Positions 43,823 to 52,346 of a stretch of 64,000 nucleotides of DNA are shown piece after piece (the first letter of the stretch is position 1; each line of letters begins with the position of its first letter). The notes beneath the pieces were generated by a model. It did no database searches, was not told the origin of the DNA, and saw only the letters and a list, made by a program, of their open reading frames with translations. The position numbers and the translations under genes were made by a program. Location of the stretch: assembly GCA_022571515.1 (NCBI GenBank), contig JACZXQ010000010.1, forward strand, positions 62,001 to 126,000, written 5' to 3'. The DNA is from Gemmatimonadota bacterium. GTDB taxonomy: Bacteria > Gemmatimonadota > Gemmatimonadetes > Longimicrobiales > Gaopeijiaceae.

Positions 43823-44464
43823 TTGAGCTTCACTTACCTGATCCGTTGGATTCCGCCGTTCGTCATTGGGCTGGCGGCTGCCACCGTTGGCGAGGTCGCG
43901 GTAGGGCTCCTCTTGTACTCCGGCGAAGGGTTGATGCGTGCGCTCGCGATCGTCCTGGCGACGGAGATCGGCGCCTTCGGACTCGGTCTCATGGCCGCAC
44001 CCGACCTGAACCACCCCAACCTCGTGGATGCCCTCAGGCGGCGGTGGATGGTCTGTCTGATGGTGTTCATGGTAGCTGCGGGATTTGCGACGCTTTGGAC
44101 CTTTCGGCCGGGGGCCGAGTCTACGGCTGTGTCCCAGGCATTGGGGTTGGCGCTACTCGGCGGGCTTCCGCTCTACGCGGCGGGCAACCTGCTCGGCACC
44201 ATGGCAAGCCTACGTGAAATTCGCGGATGTGTCGGCCCCAGGATCGGCGCCTCTGGCGCGTTCGGGGCGGCCATCGGCATCATGGCCGCGGGTTATGGCG
44301 TGCCCCGGCTTTCGGCGCCGTCTGTGCTGCTCTTTCTGATGGTCCTGCTTTCGGCGGGTGCGCTCATCCAAGGCGTGGGACTCGTCGAGGTGCGGCGCGA
44401 AATGGATGGCGAGTCGAGCACGACCCCCGCGTCACCCGATCCGGTGGAGGAAGCGGGACCGTGA
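43823..44464 (+). CDS. Six-helix membrane protein of unknown function, first gene of Mre11/Rad50-like operon
   Basis: A 213-aa protein with about six membrane helices: WIPPFVIGLAAATVGEVAVG, ALAIVLATEIGAFGLGLMAA, WMVCLMVFMVAAGFATLWTF, ALGLALLGGLPLYAAGNLLG, ASGAFGAAIGIMAAGYGV and VLLFLMVLLSAGALIQGVGL. A polar tail of about 25 residues follows. No family recognised and no charged residues in the helices that would suggest a transporter. TTG 43823 is the only sensible start. The stop overlaps the GTG of the Mre11-like gene (GTGA), so it is co-translated with it and may anchor or sense for the downstream pair. Confidence 0.65.
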   Translation: MSFTYLIRWIPPFVIGLAAATVGEVAVGLLLYSGEGLMRALAIVLATEIGAFGLGLMAAPDLNHPNLVDALRRRWMVCLMVFMVAAGFATLWTFRPGAESTAVSQALGLALLGGLPLYAAGNLLGTMASLREIRGCVGPRIGASGAFGAAIGIMAAGYGVPRLSAPSVLLFLMVLLSAGALIQGVGLVEVRREMDGESSTTPASPDPVEEAGP

Positions 44465-45564
44465 TTCTGGCGCACCTCTCGGACCTCCACCTGGGGTTCC
44501 GAGCGTTTGAGCGAAAGGACAGAGGGCGCAATGTACGTGAGGTAGACGTGGCGCGTGCCTTCCAGGCTGCGATCAATAAGATGCGGGACATCGAACCGCA
44601 GGTGGTTCTCGTGGCCGGTGATATCTTCGATCGTCCGGAGCCCACTCAGGGAGCCATGGTGGCGTTGGCCCGCGGGCTCGCAACCCTTCGTGAGGCGTTG
44701 CCTGATACGAACGTCCTAATGGTAGCCGGCTCGCGGGACACTCCACACCGACCTGGCGATCCCGGCGCCTTGGCGACCTTCGACGCCTTCCCGGGCGTGG
44801 AGGCGGCTACCGCCAGGCGCCGGGTGGTCCACCTGCCGGATCTGGACTTTCATGCGGTCCTGGTTCCGCATCGATCAGCGATCTCCAACGAGGCGGAGGC
44901 CGTGACCCCAGACCCAGAAGCAAGGTGGAACGTGCTGCTGGCGTATGGTGATGTGACGGCGGGGGGCGGATCCGGATTCGTGGTGAGGGCCGACGAGTGG
45001 GACTACGTGGCGCTCGGTCACAGGCATTCGCGGGTGGCGGTTCGTGAAAACGTCCATTACAGCGGATCGCTGGAACGCGTGGGTGCCGCCCCATGGGAGG
45101 AGGCCGTGGCAGAGAAGGGGTTTCTCAGTTTCGACCTCGTCGCGGGCGTCTCGACATTCCATCCTGTTGCGGGAAGGCCGGTCGTATCGCTCGAGCCCAT
45201 CCTCTTTGAACCGGCGCGAAAGGCCAGGTTGAGAGAACGTGTGCGAGAGGTTCTCGAGGAGGTCCCCGGGGGCATTGGCGGCAAGATCGTACGTCTTCGG
45301 ATACAGGGCCTGGGTCCGGAGGACCTCGATCAGATACAGAAGCTTCTGCACGACTATCGCCGGCAGGCACTTCACCTCGAGGTCTCTCTCGAAGACGCGC
45401 CGGGACCTGCGGAGGCGCGTCCTGACGAGGACTTTGCCGACTCGCTCTCGGATCGTTTGGCGGCCCGGTTGGGTACGCCGGGTTTGAATGAAGACGTCAT
45501 CAGAAGGGCCGTGGAAGATGCGCTTACCCAAGCCAGTCACAGAGTGCAAGGATCCGTAGGATGA
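44461..45564 (+). CDS. Mre11/SbcD-like metallophosphoesterase with altered catalytic motifs
   Basis: A 367-aa relative of the SbcD nuclease subunit. Motif I (HLSDLHLG, residues 5-12) and motif II (GDIFDRPEP, 53-61) are intact, and motif V reads GHRH (186-189). Motif III, normally GNHD, is GSRD (90-93): the metal-binding Asn and the catalytic His are gone. The motif IV His is replaced by Tyr in LLAYGD (about 159-164). Nuclease activity is therefore doubtful. The region 230-367 resembles the capping and Rad50-binding part, with helical KARLRERVREVLEEV. The GTG start overlaps the membrane-protein stop, and its stop overlaps the Rad50-like start (ATGA). Confidence 0.8.
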   Translation: MILAHLSDLHLGFRAFERKDRGRNVREVDVARAFQAAINKMRDIEPQVVLVAGDIFDRPEPTQGAMVALARGLATLREALPDTNVLMVAGSRDTPHRPGDPGALATFDAFPGVEAATARRRVVHLPDLDFHAVLVPHRSAISNEAEAVTPDPEARWNVLLAYGDVTAGGGSGFVVRADEWDYVALGHRHSRVAVRENVHYSGSLERVGAAPWEEAVAEKGFLSFDLVAGVSTFHPVAGRPVVSLEPILFEPARKARLRERVREVLEEVPGGIGGKIVRLRIQGLGPEDLDQIQKLLHDYRRQALHLEVSLEDAPGPAEARPDEDFADSLSDRLAARLGTPGLNEDVIRRAVEDALTQASHRVQGSVG

Positions 45565-46895
45565 TCGAGCAGCTTCAGGGATCCGCTCCGTCACTGGGCG
45601 ACTTCCGAGTTGCCCTCACGCGGGGCATGACCGCGCTGGCCTGCCGGGACGGCCGCAGCCGGGACCGGATATTCGATGCACTCGAGCGCAGCCTCGCACC
45701 CGCCACCGACCCTCTCGCCAGGGTGGCGAGCGGTCGCGGAGTGGATGAAACCTCGGATGGGTTGGAGAGGGCGGTGCGCCTGCTCGCGCGGCGGATGGGG
45801 CTCGCCGAGGTGGAGCGGCAGCTCAAGCTGATCGATGAGGGAGTCGCCCGGCAGGGTGGCCGCGAGGTGGACGCGGCCCCCGGAGAATTCAGCGGAACCC
45901 TCGAGCAAGAAAAACAGTCACTCCGGCAGGTGCGCGCCGACGCCGCCGAAGTCAACGGCGACATGGAGGTCGCGAACATGGAATGGCTTCGCGAGCGGCA
46001 GGATGCGGAGACCCATCTCATGGCTTATCGGGACCGAGCGCGAGAACTCAAGGTACGGCTCCAGGAGATGGAATCCGGGGGGGCCGAGGCACCTTGTCCA
46101 ACGTGTGGCAAGGTCCTCGCCGACCACCACGCGCGAGTGATCACCCAGCTTCGCGAGGAGTGGGAGTCCATCGTCCAGGACGGGAGTTGGTGGAAGCGCC
46201 GGCGCGAGCAACTCGATCTCAAGCCGCCGGCGCTCCAGGATCTGGAGAGCCGATCCGTTCGACTCCAGGCTCGAATCGAGGCCTATTCGAAAGAGGTCGT
46301 ACGCCTACGCTCACGCTCGGCGGGAAGTGAGGCGGAGGAGCCCCCCGAGCCGGACCAGGCTCGCGAAACTGCTCACCACGGCGGCGAGGCTGTCGTTCGC
46401 GCCGCGGCGCTCCGCGCCCTTCGGGTGGAGTTGATTGAGAAGGCCCGAGATCTTCTCGTTACGAGGGCGGGCCGAAACCTCAACCACCTCATGAGCGGAG
46501 CCATTCTGGGCGTCGTTCAGGACGCTGACGGCCAGCCCATCGCCGTCCGGGACGAGGGGCCTTCGCCGTTTCAGTCTGATGAAGAGGTTGCGGCCTACGT
46601 GCTCGCACTCAGAGTGGCGTTGGCTGATCTGGTCGCGGAGCGGAGTAATGGCCTCTCGACCCTCATGATCGGGGATCCCTTCGACCGGCTCGGCAGGGAG
46701 GCGAAGGTGCGGCTCGTAGGCCTGCTACACTCTCTGCTGCCACGGTTCGAGCAGGTGTTCCTCCTGTGTCCCGGCGAGATCGTCGACCTCGTGCCGGAGC
46801 GTTTCGACAGCGCCCTGGAATTCCAGGAAGGGTCCGACGGAGCCTCCTCCGTGCGAGTGATTCCCGGCGGGGTGGGACGACTCACGCTGCACTGA
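45561..46895 (+). CDS. Miniature Rad50/SbcC-like protein with zinc hook and degenerate ATPase motifs
   Basis: A 444-aa protein, under half the length of SbcC. The Walker A position (GPNGxGKS in relatives) reads ACRDGRSRDRIFDALE (27-42), lacking GKS yet keeping the following helix. Two coiled-coil stretches rich in E, R, L and Q flank CPTCGK (180-185), the zinc-hook CxxC. The C-terminal half aligns with the Rad50 C-lobe: FQSDEEVAAYVLALRVALADLV at the signature position (normally LSGGE), then TLMIGDPFDRLG at Walker B (normally DE). All three ATP motifs are altered, so hydrolysis is doubtful. The gene is coupled by ATGA to the Mre11-like gene, as sbcD is to sbcC. Confidence 0.72.
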   Translation: MIEQLQGSAPSLGDFRVALTRGMTALACRDGRSRDRIFDALERSLAPATDPLARVASGRGVDETSDGLERAVRLLARRMGLAEVERQLKLIDEGVARQGGREVDAAPGEFSGTLEQEKQSLRQVRADAAEVNGDMEVANMEWLRERQDAETHLMAYRDRARELKVRLQEMESGGAEAPCPTCGKVLADHHARVITQLREEWESIVQDGSWWKRRREQLDLKPPALQDLESRSVRLQARIEAYSKEVVRLRSRSAGSEAEEPPEPDQARETAHHGGEAVVRAAALRALRVELIEKARDLLVTRAGRNLNHLMSGAILGVVQDADGQPIAVRDEGPSPFQSDEEVAAYVLALRVALADLVAERSNGLSTLMIGDPFDRLGREAKVRLVGLLHSLLPRFEQVFLLCPGEIVDLVPERFDSALEFQEGSDGASSVRVIPGGVGRLTLH

Positions 46896-46907
46896 GGCCG
46901 ACATGGC

Positions 46908-47486
46908 CTAACCGGCGCGATCGCTCCCGGCGAGGTTGAATCTCGCTGCGATCGCCCTCAGCGCACCCTCCACCCGACGGCCGCTGCGATACTGGCCGAT
47001 GGAGATCCGCGTACGCCCGTCCTTGTGAGGACTTACCCGGATGCGCACATCCCCACCGAGATCGGTCGTGCGAAGATAGTCGTCCAGATGGTCATCCCTC
47101 GCCTCGTACTCGGCCCCGGCCTCCGCCAGCGCGCCCTTGAACGCCACCAGGAGTTCCTCTGGACCGATGGCGCTCTTGTATTGGACGCCCCGGTAGAGCA
47201 CGCTGGACGTCGCGTAGCCGAACTCGGCGTCGTGTGGGATCGCAATCCTGAAGTCGGGCCACCCCTCTTCGGCCAGGTCGGGGAACTCGACCCAACGCCC
47301 GCCATTGGAGTCCTCGGACTCCCTGATGGATTCGCGGCCCGAGCCCAGGATCCCCAGGGACTTAGCCATTTCCAGGAGTTCGACGTACCACCGGTCGAGG
47401 GTGCGGATGACGCTGAGCGCTGCGTCCGCGTCGCCGCGTGTCCCGGGGGCCTCCTGCCCCGTGCCGGCCGGACCTTCAGAGTCCAT
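46908..47486 (-). CDS. Hypothetical protein, 192 aa
   Basis: No family recognised. It is soluble and acidic at the N-terminus (EGPAGTGQEAPG low-complexity), with a helical SVIRTLDRWYVELLEMAKSL, then a strand-rich part (WPDFRIAIPHDAEFGYATSS, VRIRVSPHKDGRTRISIGQY) and a final helix (EGALRAIAARFNL). No cysteines or catalytic signature. Its ATG shares one base with the stop of the upstream DUF6526-like gene (TGATG), so the two are co-translated. It converges with the Rad50-like gene 12 bp away. Confidence 0.6.
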   Translation of the reverse strand: MDSEGPAGTGQEAPGTRGDADAALSVIRTLDRWYVELLEMAKSLGILGSGRESIRESEDSNGGRWVEFPDLAEEGWPDFRIAIPHDAEFGYATSSVLYRGVQYKSAIGPEELLVAFKGALAEAGAEYEARDDHLDDYLRTTDLGGDVRIRVSPHKDGRTRISIGQYRSGRRVEGALRAIAARFNLAGSDRAG

Positions 47487-47926
47487 CAGACCCGCTGGTG
47501 GTCCGGCCGCCAGTCGGTGATCCGCTTCTTGATCGCTTCGCGGTCGGACAGCCCCTCATCCAAGACCGCTATCGCCAGGTCGCCGACCTCGGCGTCCGAC
47601 GCAAACCGAAGGGCGATGAGTTGGTTCACGGTGAGGTCCGCGATTCTGTGCCGATGCTCGTGGGGTAGCAGCCGCTCTAGGCGCAGCTGCTCTTCGAGCC
47701 GAATGAGCCTGTCCTGTGCGGCTAATGGGAAGAAGCGCAAGTGCAGGAACATGCTAATCAGGCCGATGGCGAGCAGGAAGGCGACCACGGCAGCCATGGA
47801 AAAGGCCACCACGAGTTGGTACAACGACCAGCCGAGGTTCAACAGCAAGATCGGGCCAATGAGGAAGTGGTATGTGGGTACCCACCTCACATGGTTTCCG
47901 TAGTTCTGTGGCTCCTTCGACGCCAT
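47486..47926 (-). CDS. DUF6526-family two-helix membrane protein
   Basis: A 146-aa protein with two adjacent membrane helices (YHFLIGPILLLNLGWSLYQLV and AAVVAFLLAIGLISMFLHLRF), then a cytoplasmic tail with DRLIRLEEQLRLERLLP and LTVNQLIALRFASDAEVGDLA, which matches my recollection of DUF6526. Function unknown. It is coupled by TGATG to the next gene and lies 35 bp downstream of the DUF2723 gene stop. Confidence 0.65.
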   Translation of the reverse strand: MASKEPQNYGNHVRWVPTYHFLIGPILLLNLGWSLYQLVVAFSMAAVVAFLLAIGLISMFLHLRFFPLAAQDRLIRLEEQLRLERLLPHEHRHRIADLTVNQLIALRFASDAEVGDLAIAVLDEGLSDREAIKKRITDWRPDHQRV

Positions 47927-47961
47927 GTCCGCGCTCCTTTGAGCTGTAGGGGGTGTGTGAA

Positions 47962-50307
47962 TCAGGGGCGCAACGACTGCCAGGCGGTCGTCCGCTTGCT
48001 CGCGGCCACATACAAGTCGTTGTCACCCGTCAACCGCCCAGCCTCCGCCAGGGCGAGGTACACCCAACTGTAATACGCCGGAATACCCACGGTAGACCGG
48101 TCGGGCCAATGCGTCCACTCGTCCGGTAGACCCGTTCGGTGTATGAACACCTCCTCGGCGAGGGTCCGCGTGCGGGACAGGTCCAGCCACGGCCCGCTCA
48201 CGCGACGAACCTCCGCGACCGTCATCTGGATCAGATTGCTGTCGGCGACCGGTGGTGCGCTCATCAGGCGGTAGGCCAGACCCTGCCGGACCGTGTACTG
48301 CCTCATCCCCAGATCGCTCGGCGTGTTGCCGCTCGACGCGAAGTACAGCGGCCTGTCACCCAGGGAGTTCGAGATGATCGCGAGCGCGAACTGGTGCCAA
48401 GGAAAGAGGATCTGGCCAGCTCGGAGGGTCGCCACCAGGGAGTCCATCTGGAACTGTCTCGCTTCCCGCAGCCGGAGGTATCCTCGCGGGCTTGCCACCT
48501 GATCGATGGTCTCGTCAGACAGGGCGAGGATACTCCGTGTCGGCATCTTGATCGGGTCGTCGAGCAAGAGAGCCACCTTGCCCTGCGCCTCGGCTTCGGC
48601 CGGATCATGGGTGTAGAGGGCGCCCTGGCCCGACGAGTCGTAAGGACGCTGGCAGACGATCCGGTCGGGGGTATCGGCCGGATCAACGCCCGCCGGGCAG
48701 GGGCTCGTCAGTTGCCTGAGCTGCTTGGCGTACCAATTCGTATTCAGGTACGAAGTCACGATGACCGTCACATCGCGGCGGATCCCCTCGACCTCCTGGA
48801 GATACCACAGGGGGAAAGTGTCGTTGTCCCCGTGCGTGAAAAGTACCCCGTACGGCTCCACGCTCATCAGCATGTTGTAGGCCCAGTCACGGGCCGAGTA
48901 GTCATACGAGCGTGTCGCCCACGACCAGTTCATGATCAGTGGGATGAAAGCGATGGCAAGGATCGGAGAGAGGATCCTCAACGGACGACGAAGCTTGGCG
49001 GCCAGCGCCTGCCAAAGCGCGGCGAGGCCTATCCCAGCCCACAAACCCCAGATCGAGAAGCTCACGATGAAGAAGTAGTCTCGTTCACGGACTTCATGCA
49101 GTGCTCTGTCGGCGATGGGTGCGGACAGCGAGAAGCCATGCTTGAAATTCAGATAGAAGACCAACGCCACGGAGAGCGTGCCGAAAAGGGTCAGCATGTA
49201 ATAGCCGCTGATCCGATCCCGACGCATATGCTCGACGATGCCGTAGAGCCCGAGCGCGCTGAAGAGGAGCGTGATCGGGAGTCGCGCGAATGGCAGCACC
49301 GTCCGGGCCCCCGCCACCGAGCGGTTCCACTGCCAGTCGAAGTACTGGAAGTAGTTGCCGTACTGCGCTAGCAAAGGCGCCATGCGTGGGATGAGAGGAG
49401 GCTTGTCGTACTGGTCCCGGGCCAAGGCTGAGGAGAGTTCGGCACAGCCGGCTTGCCCCCAGGTCACGATGCTCGTGAGCGCGCTGCCGAGCGTGCTGCA
49501 CGTTGGGTCCGCCTCGTTGATCAAGGGATCCAGGGCAGCCCTGAGCGGCAAGAAGAGGTGGATCGACAACCCCAGCGCCATCGCCCCCGCCCCCGCGACG
49601 TAGAGCCGCCAGTTCACCAGCGTCCTCGGGTGGGTCATCAGGACGAAGGCGGCGAGCGCTGGGCCGGCCAGGAACGCCATGAGGTGATTGCCGACGGAGA
49701 GCGCGAGAATGAACAGGATCAGCACGAGCAGGTTGTCGTCCTTGCCCTTGCCGATGTTCTCGCGCCAGTAGAAGGCGAGCCAGCTCAGCAGCGCGATGGT
49801 GAAGAGCGAGACCGTGTAGACCTTCTCGTTCACGTTGGACTGGCTCCACACCGTAAACGCCGTGGCGCTCACCAACACTGCAGTCGCAGCGCCGACCAAT
49901 CTGAATACGCGGTCCTTGCTGAAGTGGCCGAGAATCCGGTGGACCACCATGAACCAGAGACCGTGCGCCGCCGCACCCATCATGGCCGAGAACAGGTTGA
50001 TCCGAACGGCGACGGAGAGTCCCGAAGATGTGAGAAGTAGCTCCCAGGCTCTCGCGAGAACGACGAAGAGAGGGTTTCCCGGAGGGTGTGGGATACCGAG
50101 TATATGGCTGGTCGCGATATACTCGCTGGTATCCCAGAACGCCGTGGTGGGTGCGAGGGTCACGGCGTAGAGAAGGCCCACGAAGGCGGCGGTCCCGATT
50201 GCCCAGATGTGGGCTTCCATCCACCGGCCGGCCGCCTCGGGCGTGGCCGCATGGCTCGTGGATCCCGGAGCTTGTTGGTCCATTTTGCTCGATTGGTCTT
50301 GGCTCAT
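47962..50307 (-). CDS. DUF2723-family membrane glycosyltransferase-like protein
   Basis: A polytopic protein of 781 aa. The N-terminal DUF2723 domain has the GT-C glycosyltransferase pattern: LAPTTAFWDTSEYIATSHILGIPHPPG, the acidic Asp/Glu of the first loop being the expected catalytic site, and VWSQSNVNEKVYTV. About ten helices follow, then a soluble C-terminal part with HGDNDTFPLWYLQEVEGIRRDVTVI, the conserved 'GDNDTFPLWY' motif. In Bacteroidota, relatives are linked to protein O-mannosylation; here this is an inference. ATG 50307 is used; ATG 50283 is an alternative. It lies 12 bp after the hyuA-like gene stop and may share its transcript. Confidence 0.85.
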   Translation of the reverse strand: MSQDQSSKMDQQAPGSTSHAATPEAAGRWMEAHIWAIGTAAFVGLLYAVTLAPTTAFWDTSEYIATSHILGIPHPPGNPLFVVLARAWELLLTSSGLSVAVRINLFSAMMGAAAHGLWFMVVHRILGHFSKDRVFRLVGAATAVLVSATAFTVWSQSNVNEKVYTVSLFTIALLSWLAFYWRENIGKGKDDNLLVLILFILALSVGNHLMAFLAGPALAAFVLMTHPRTLVNWRLYVAGAGAMALGLSIHLFLPLRAALDPLINEADPTCSTLGSALTSIVTWGQAGCAELSSALARDQYDKPPLIPRMAPLLAQYGNYFQYFDWQWNRSVAGARTVLPFARLPITLLFSALGLYGIVEHMRRDRISGYYMLTLFGTLSVALVFYLNFKHGFSLSAPIADRALHEVRERDYFFIVSFSIWGLWAGIGLAALWQALAAKLRRPLRILSPILAIAFIPLIMNWSWATRSYDYSARDWAYNMLMSVEPYGVLFTHGDNDTFPLWYLQEVEGIRRDVTVIVTSYLNTNWYAKQLRQLTSPCPAGVDPADTPDRIVCQRPYDSSGQGALYTHDPAEAEAQGKVALLLDDPIKMPTRSILALSDETIDQVASPRGYLRLREARQFQMDSLVATLRAGQILFPWHQFALAIISNSLGDRPLYFASSGNTPSDLGMRQYTVRQGLAYRLMSAPPVADSNLIQMTVAEVRRVSGPWLDLSRTRTLAEEVFIHRTGLPDEWTHWPDRSTVGIPAYYSWVYLALAEAGRLTGDNDLYVAASKRTTAWQSLRP

Positions 50308-50319
50308 CGCAACGTATAC

Positions 50320-52302
50320 TCAAGCGGTCAGGATAAGGTTGCCTAACTCGTCGACCCTGGCAGTCCAACCTTCGGGCACCCAGGTGGTAGCGCTGTATTC
50401 CGTGATGATGGCGGGCCCTTTCACTTCGTGGCCGGCCCGCAGCAGGGGGCGTTCCACCTGCACCGCATCCACAGAACAGCCGCCTACATGGACGGTTGCC
50501 GGAGTGGTCTCTGGCGGTCCGTCCGCCGCCTCGAGCATCTCGACCTCGAGCAGGGGGCCAGGCGCCGAGGCTACTGCCCTCAGGGTCACGGCCTCGAGAG
50601 GTGTTTTGGGCCGTGAGTAGCCGTAGCGCTCCTCGTGCGCCTTGTGGAACGTGGTCTGCCAGTCTTCGGACGCGACCCTCAACTCGAAGCTCTGGCCTTC
50701 GTATCGCGCGTCGACCCACGTGGTGATGTCGACCGCTTCGTCGGGCACGCCCTCCGTCAGGAGTGCAGATCGCGCCTGAGTGGTCAGAGCGTCCAGCGCC
50801 GCTTGCACGCGTGAGCCGTGGTCTTCGTCTGCGGTGGAGATCAGCACCGTGCGTGAGGCTTCACGGGTAACCGCCGCCGCCAACATCCCGTAGGCCGACA
50901 GGAGTCCCGGATCGGGAGGGATCACCGCTCGGGCAGCTTGAAGCGTCTGGGTGAGTTCGGCGGCGTGCAAGGCGCCGGCACCTCCGAAAGCCACCAGAGT
51001 GAACTCTGACGGATCAAACCCCCGTTCCACCGAAATCACGCGGAGCGCCCGCTCCATCGCCGCGACCGTGACTGCCAGGATGCCCTCGGCGGCATCCTCG
51101 AGCGAGGTCCCCAACTCGGTTGCGATGGCCTCGAGGTGTGGCTCGATCGCGGCGCGGTCCAGCGTGGACTCTCCTCCCAGAAAAGCATCACACGGCAGCC
51201 GTCCAAGCCAAACATGGGCGTCGGTCACCGTCATGCCGGTGCCCCCGCGCCCGTAGCAGATGGGGCCCGGGTCCGCGCCCGCGGATTGTGGGCCCACCCG
51301 CAGGGCCCCGCCCGGATCGAGCCGGGCAAGCGAGCCGCCGCCCGCCCCCACCGTGTGGATGTCGATCACCGGAATCGCCACGGGTTGGCCGGCGATCTCG
51401 AGTTCCCGGGTGTGGAGCAGTTCACCTGGGCAAAGGGATACGTCCGTCGATGTCCCCCCCATGTCGAACGAGATCACCTTGTCGAAACCGGCCCGCTTGG
51501 CCCACGTGAACGCTCCGACCACCCCACCCGCCGGCCCGGAGAGCACTGTGTGGACGGGTTCGCGGATCGCCCGCGTCACTGGAAAGGCGCCACCGTTGGA
51601 TCCCATGATCCGCACGCGTTCCGCGCCGGACTCGGTGTCGATCCGATGCAGGTAGCGTGACATGAGCGGCGCGACGTAGGCGTTCACCACGGTAGTCGAG
51701 GTACGCTCGTACTCACGGTACTCCGGCAGGAGCTCGGACGAGACGGACACGGGCACGCCGCTCCCCGCGAGTGCCTTCGCGACCCGACGCTCGTGCTCGG
51801 GATCGGCGTAAGAGTGAAGCAGTACCACCGCCAGCGCCTCCGCCCCCGTCGTCTTTTGTGATAGCGCGTCCAGCTCGGCCTGATCCACTGGTTCGATTTC
51901 TTCGCCGGCCGGTCCGAGGCGGCCCCGAATGCCGATGCGATCGCCTCGCGCCACCAGGGGTGGTAGGCGGTGCCCGACCAGCGCGTACAACTGTGGACGG
52001 TTCTGGCGCCCGATCTCGATGATGTCCTGGAAGCCCTCATTGGTCACCAGGATCACTCTCGCGCCTGTGCGCTCGAGCAGCGCGTTCGTCGCGACAGTGG
52101 ATCCGTGCAGCAACAGGTAGGATGCGCCGTCCGTTACGAGGGCCCGCGATCCGGCCAGCACCGCGTCTGCGGGATCGGCCGGGGTCGATGGTATCTTCAA
52201 TCTCTTCAGACGGCCCGAATCGAGGTAAAGCACGTCGGTGAACGTGCCCCCGGTGTCCACAGCCAGGACGGCGCGAACCTTCCCCTGCTCTCCCTCCGTC
52301 AT
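50320..52302 (-). CDS. Hydantoinase/oxoprolinase subunit A (HyuA)
   Basis: ATP-dependent ring-opening enzyme subunit of the ASKHA fold, 660 aa. Motifs: the N-terminal phosphate loop AVDTGGTFTDVLYLD, HGSTVATNALLERTGARV, LSGPAGGVVGAF, SFDMGGTSTDVSL, HTVGAGGGSLARLD and AFGGAGALHAAEL. It normally works with a B subunit on hydantoins, 5-oxoproline or, as a carboxylase, on acetone or acetophenone. HyuB is not adjacent or anywhere in the window. ATG 52302 is chosen over GTG 52317. It is divergent from trpE with a 44-bp gap. Confidence 0.9.
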   Translation of the reverse strand: MTEGEQGKVRAVLAVDTGGTFTDVLYLDSGRLKRLKIPSTPADPADAVLAGSRALVTDGASYLLLHGSTVATNALLERTGARVILVTNEGFQDIIEIGRQNRPQLYALVGHRLPPLVARGDRIGIRGRLGPAGEEIEPVDQAELDALSQKTTGAEALAVVLLHSYADPEHERRVAKALAGSGVPVSVSSELLPEYREYERTSTTVVNAYVAPLMSRYLHRIDTESGAERVRIMGSNGGAFPVTRAIREPVHTVLSGPAGGVVGAFTWAKRAGFDKVISFDMGGTSTDVSLCPGELLHTRELEIAGQPVAIPVIDIHTVGAGGGSLARLDPGGALRVGPQSAGADPGPICYGRGGTGMTVTDAHVWLGRLPCDAFLGGESTLDRAAIEPHLEAIATELGTSLEDAAEGILAVTVAAMERALRVISVERGFDPSEFTLVAFGGAGALHAAELTQTLQAARAVIPPDPGLLSAYGMLAAAVTREASRTVLISTADEDHGSRVQAALDALTTQARSALLTEGVPDEAVDITTWVDARYEGQSFELRVASEDWQTTFHKAHEERYGYSRPKTPLEAVTLRAVASAPGPLLEVEMLEAADGPPETTPATVHVGGCSVDAVQVERPLLRAGHEVKGPAIITEYSATTWVPEGWTARVDELGNLILTA

Positions 52303-52346
52303 ATCTTGTTTTCCCACTGCACAGTCGTCGCCGTCAAAGAGGATCC

